From contig JAUXXN010000233.1 in NCBI GenBank assembly GCA_030684755.1, forward strand, positions 1 through 9,627: a stretch of DNA of 9,627 nucleotides, read 5' to 3'. Numbering within the stretch: position 1 is the stretch's first letter; each line of letters starts with the position of its first letter. This document shows, one piece after another, positions 7,217-9,627 of this stretch. Source of the stretch: Hydrogenophaga sp. (lineage in GTDB: Bacteria > Pseudomonadota > Gammaproteobacteria > Burkholderiales > Burkholderiaceae_C). Both the position numbers and the translations under genes were made by a program. The notes under the pieces are model-generated. The model did no database searches, was not told where the DNA came from, and saw nothing but the letters and a program-made list of their open reading frames with translations.

Positions 7217-8062
7217 ATGCCTGCTACCGCCTTTGATGCTTCCACCCCATCCCCTGCCGCGCTGCGTCTGCTGGCCCTGGAAACCAGCACCGACACCTTG
7301 TCGGTCGCGTTGGGCAGCGGCGCGCCCGGCTCCCCGGTTTGGCAGCACACCGGCCCAGGCGGAGCCCAGGCTTCTGCCACGCTGTTGCCTTTGGTGCAAA
7401 CGCTGCTGACCCAGGCCGGTTGGACGCTGCACAGCCTGGACGCGGTGGTGTTTGGCCGTGGGCCGGGCTCGTTCACGGGCCTGCGCACCGCCTGCGCCGT
7501 GGCGCAGGGCTTGGCCTACGGTGCACAAAGCCCCAGCCAGCCCGGCGGCTTGCCGGTGTTGGCGGTTGACACGCTGCTGGCGCTGGCCCAAGCGGCATGT
7601 CACACCCTAGAACAGGCGAGCGATCCGGTTCCCGGTGTGATCGTGGCCTTGCTCGATGCCCGCATGGACGAGTTGTACGTGGCGCCCTACGCCCACACCG
7701 CCCAAGGGCTGAGCCCGCTGGCGCCGCCGCGCCTGTGCGCGCCGCAAGACCTGGGCGCTTACCTGGCGCCGTGCCTGCCAGCCAACGCGGGCCTGGCCGA
7801 GGGCCGCTGTCTGCTGGCTGGCAACGTGTTTGCGGCTTACGCCGAGCGGCTGGCCCACGTGCCCGGCCAGCGCCTGCAGGCCTTGCCCAGCGCCAGCGCG
7901 CTGCTGCAACTGGCACCCGGCCTGCTGGCGCGCGGCTCGGCTGTGGCTGCCCGCGACGCGCTGCCGCTGTATGTGCGCGACAAAGTGGCGCAAACCACCG
8001 CCGAGCGCGATGCGTTGCGCCTGAGCGCCGCCGACGCACTGCCTGCTGTCACCACACCCTGA
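7217..8062 (+). CDS. tsaB: tRNA threonylcarbamoyladenosine biosynthesis protein TsaB
   Basis: TsaB is the inactive ASKHA-fold paralogue that dimerises with TsaD and is needed, with TsaE, to transfer threonylcarbamoyl from TC-AMP to A37 of ANN-decoding tRNAs. The 281-residue product shows RLLALETSTDTLSVAL at residues 17-32, the signature GPGSFTGLRT at 82-91 followed by ACAVAQGLAYG, and DARMDELY at 147-154. It is longer than E. coli TsaB (231), with about 15 extra N-terminal residues and an Ala/Leu-rich C-terminal part. The ATG at 7217 is the only ATG before the first beta strand, but no Shine-Dalgarno precedes it. It heads a compact operon with rimI 11 bases downstream, a pairing common in proteobacteria. 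The Sua5-type enzyme at 1624 supplies the TC-AMP used by this complex. Confidence 0.94.
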   Translation: MPATAFDASTPSPAALRLLALETSTDTLSVALGSGAPGSPVWQHTGPGGAQASATLLPLVQTLLTQAGWTLHSLDAVVFGRGPGSFTGLRTACAVAQGLAYGAQSPSQPGGLPVLAVDTLLALAQAACHTLEQASDPVPGVIVALLDARMDELYVAPYAHTAQGLSPLAPPRLCAPQDLGAYLAPCLPANAGLAEGRCLLAGNVFAAYAERLAHVPGQRLQALPSASALLQLAPGLLARGSAVAARDALPLYVRDKVAQTTAERDALRLSAADALPAVTTP

Positions 8063-8073
8063 GCCCGAGACCC

Positions 8074-8754
8074 ATGGCGCCTTCTGCACCAGCCCTCACC
8101 CCCGACGCCGCTGCCCCTCAGCCTGTTGCAGCCCCCGCCTGGGCCCAGCGCGACTGGCCTGCACTGGTCTCAGCCGATACCGCAGACATCGCCCACAACG
8201 CCAGCCCTGCGCTCATCCACAGCCAGCGCCGCATCGCCTTTGTGCCCATGACCGAGGCCGATCTGGACACGGTGGTCGAGGTGGAGAAAACCGCCTACAC
8301 CCACCCCTGGTCGCGCAAACATTTCAGCGACTCGCTGCAGGCGGGTTACCCGGCCGTGCTGCTGCTGGGCGAAGCGTTGCCGGGTGAGGTGGTTCACCCG
8401 GGGCGGGCTGATGGCCGTGTGCTGCTGGGCTACCTGGTGGCCATGCCTGGCGTGGACGAGGTGCACCTGCTCAACATCACCGTAGCCCCCGCGCAGCAGC
8501 GCCAAGGCTGGGCGCGCTTCATGCTCGACGCCCTGGTGCTCTGGTCGCGCGGGCAGCGCGCGCAGTGGCTCTGGCTGGAAGCGCGCCACAGCAACGCCCC
8601 AGCGCGGGCTTTGTACCAGCGCTACGGTTTTGCCCAGGTAGGACTACGCCGGGGCTACTACCCGGCGGGCCAGCGCGAGCGCGAAGACGCTGTGGTGATG
8701 AGTCTGAACCTGGTGGTGGCCCAGACCCGCGCTACCCAAGAGAAAGCGCCATGA
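8074..8754 (+). CDS. rimI: Ribosomal protein S18 alanine N-acetyltransferase
   Basis: This GNAT-fold enzyme is expected to acetylate the N-terminal Ala of ribosomal protein S18 with acetyl-CoA. The catalytic domain covers about residues 50-215. LNITVAP at 133-139 leads into the acetyl-CoA pyrophosphate loop QRQGWA at 142-147 (the Q/R-x-x-G-x-G/A pattern). Glu169 and Tyr181 in EARHSNAPARALY keep the 12-residue spacing of the catalytic base and acid known in RimI, and YGF and RRGYYP follow. At 226 residues it is well above E. coli RimI (148). Much of the excess is an N-terminal Ala/Pro-rich tail of about 50 residues. An internal ATG at 8248 would remove the tail but would also cut into the first strand. 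The gene begins 11 bases after tsaB, and its stop overlaps the next start as ATGA, which suggests translational coupling. Confidence 0.9.
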   Translation: MAPSAPALTPDAAAPQPVAAPAWAQRDWPALVSADTADIAHNASPALIHSQRRIAFVPMTEADLDTVVEVEKTAYTHPWSRKHFSDSLQAGYPAVLLLGEALPGEVVHPGRADGRVLLGYLVAMPGVDEVHLLNITVAPAQQRQGWARFMLDALVLWSRGQRAQWLWLEARHSNAPARALYQRYGFAQVGLRRGYYPAGQREREDAVVMSLNLVVAQTRATQEKAP

Positions 8755-9627
8755 GCCAAGACCTGCACACGCCAGCCGCCCCACCGGTGGACATCGCCGA
8801 GTCAGACGCCCTGGCAGCGGCCCTGGACACCTCGTTTGTGCCACAACTCGATGCGCGACAGCGCGCCATGCTGGCCGAAATGGGGGTGCGTGTCTGGGCA
8901 CCCATACCGGCTGCGCCGCTGGCTGTGGCCAAGCCGCCTGCGGGTCGGCCTGCATCTGCACCGGTGGCGACAAAGGCGCCCGCCGCTGCGCCTGTTGTGG
9001 CACCCACCGCCGACCGCCCACCCGCCGTGGTCCACCCGGCGCCCACCCCTGCTGCCCAGCCCTCCGTTGCGGCGCCCGCACCGGTGGCCACGGCCATCGC
9101 ACTGACAGCACGCCCCAGCGGCATCGACACCATGGACTGGCCCGCGTTGCGCGAAGCCGTGGCCAACTGCCGGGCTTGCGCTTTGTGCGAGAAGCGAAAA
9201 AACACCGTGTTCGGCACCGGCCATGTGCAGGCCGACTGGTTCATTGTGGGCGAGGCCCCCGGTGAAAACGAAGACCTGCAAGGCGAGCCTTTTGTGGGCG
9301 CGGCCGGGCAGTTGCTCGACAACATGCTGCGCGCCGTGGGGCTCAGCCGCAGCGGTGAGGGCGCGCAGGGGGCTTACATTTCCAACGTGCTCAAGTGCCG
9401 CCCCCCGGCCAACCGCAATCCGCAGCCCGCCGAGGTGGCGCAGTGCGCGCCCTACCTGGCGCGCCAAGTGGCGCTGGTGCAGCCCAAAATCATCATCGCC
9501 ATGGGCCGCTTTGCGGTGCAGGCTTTGCTGCAAAGCAACGAGCCCATCGGCAAACTGCGCGGGCAAGTGCACCGCTACCAGGGCGTGCCGGTCATCGTCA
9601 CCTACCACCCGGCCTATTTGCTGCGCA
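8751..9627 (+). CDS. Uracil-DNA glycosylase, family 4 (Fe-S), C-terminus off the window
   Basis: This is a base-excision repair enzyme removing uracil from DNA; the 292 codons visible run past the right edge. The catalytic domain starts near residue 130. C140-x2-C143 together with C216 and C232 (15 residues between) match the four ligands of the [4Fe-4S] cluster of family 4 enzymes. GEAPGENEDLQGEPFVG at 167-183 is the uracil-pocket and active-site motif. ISNVLKCRPPANRNP follows, and H286-P in TYHPAYLLR is the DNA-intercalation motif. An extra Cys146 lies beside the cluster. Residues 1 to about 50 form a small Leu/Arg-containing head (LDARQRAMLAEMGVRVW), joined to the domain by about 70 residues of Ala/Pro/Val-rich linker. 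It overlaps rimI by four bases (ATGA), so it is third in the tsaB-rimI operon. Confidence 0.93.
   Translation, partial: MSQDLHTPAAPPVDIAESDALAAALDTSFVPQLDARQRAMLAEMGVRVWAPIPAAPLAVAKPPAGRPASAPVATKAPAAAPVVAPTADRPPAVVHPAPTPAAQPSVAAPAPVATAIALTARPSGIDTMDWPALREAVANCRACALCEKRKNTVFGTGHVQADWFIVGEAPGENEDLQGEPFVGAAGQLLDNMLRAVGLSRSGEGAQGAYISNVLKCRPPANRNPQPAEVAQCAPYLARQVALVQPKIIIAMGRFAVQALLQSNEPIGKLRGQVHRYQGVPVIVTYHPAYLLR

Noticed and set aside
7109..7603. N-terminal extension of dacB in the same open frame, antisense to tsaB
   Set aside because: The added residues are Gln/Arg/Gly-rich shadow sequence, would bury the signal peptide internally, and overlap the well-supported tsaB start.
7597..8073. Upstream extension of the rimI frame through tsaB
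   Set aside because: Arg/Ala-rich shadow of tsaB; the ATG at 8074, 11 bases after the tsaB stop, gives the normal operon layout.
8836..9105. Out-of-frame open frames within the glycosylase linker on both strands
   Set aside because: They are Arg/Pro/His-rich or Gly/Ala-rich readings of the Ala/Pro-coding linker; the true frame is fixed by the Cys ligands and GEAPGE motif.

Overview
The window reads as ordinary chromosome from a GC-rich betaproteobacterium. The best fit is order Burkholderiales, family Comamonadaceae or close to it. This rests on the high-GC coding bias, the 'QVTLYGLADVSI' start and terminal Phe of the porin, and the gene blocks purE-purK-sua5 and tsaB-rimI-udg. No rRNA, tRNA, CRISPR array, insertion sequence or phage gene is visible, and no gap exceeds 300 bases.

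Layout, left to right. (1) A plus-strand block holds the 3' end of purE, then purK, then a long Sua5-type threonylcarbamoyl-AMP synthase. The first two carry out the bacterial two-step carboxylation of AIR in purine synthesis, and the third starts t6A tRNA modification. A GNRA-looped hairpin follows. (2) A minus-strand pair comes next: a secreted lipoprotein alpha/beta hydrolase (transcribed first) and, 45 bases downstream, a trimeric-type general porin. Upstream of the hydrolase a 22-base inverted repeat fills the space between a good -35 and a plausible -10, the classic layout for TetR-type repression. No regulator gene is in the window. (3) dacB, a periplasmic penicillin-binding protein 4-type DD-carboxypeptidase, also lies on the minus strand. 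(4) Divergent from dacB is a tight plus-strand operon, tsaB-rimI-udg. It encodes the TsaD partner for t6A, the S18 N-acetyltransferase and a family 4 Fe-S uracil-DNA glycosylase that runs off the window.

Functionally, blocks 1 and 4 are housekeeping (nucleotides, tRNA and ribosome modification, DNA repair), and two of the t6A genes (sua5/tsaC and tsaB) lie within 6 kb of each other. The hydrolase-porin pair is the only part that looks accessory. It is visibly less GC-rich by eye, surface-directed, and carries its own operator-like promoter. I see no strong evidence for a wholly new system. The most useful leads are this regulated hydrolase-porin unit and the Shine-Dalgarno-less dacB/tsaB divergent region.
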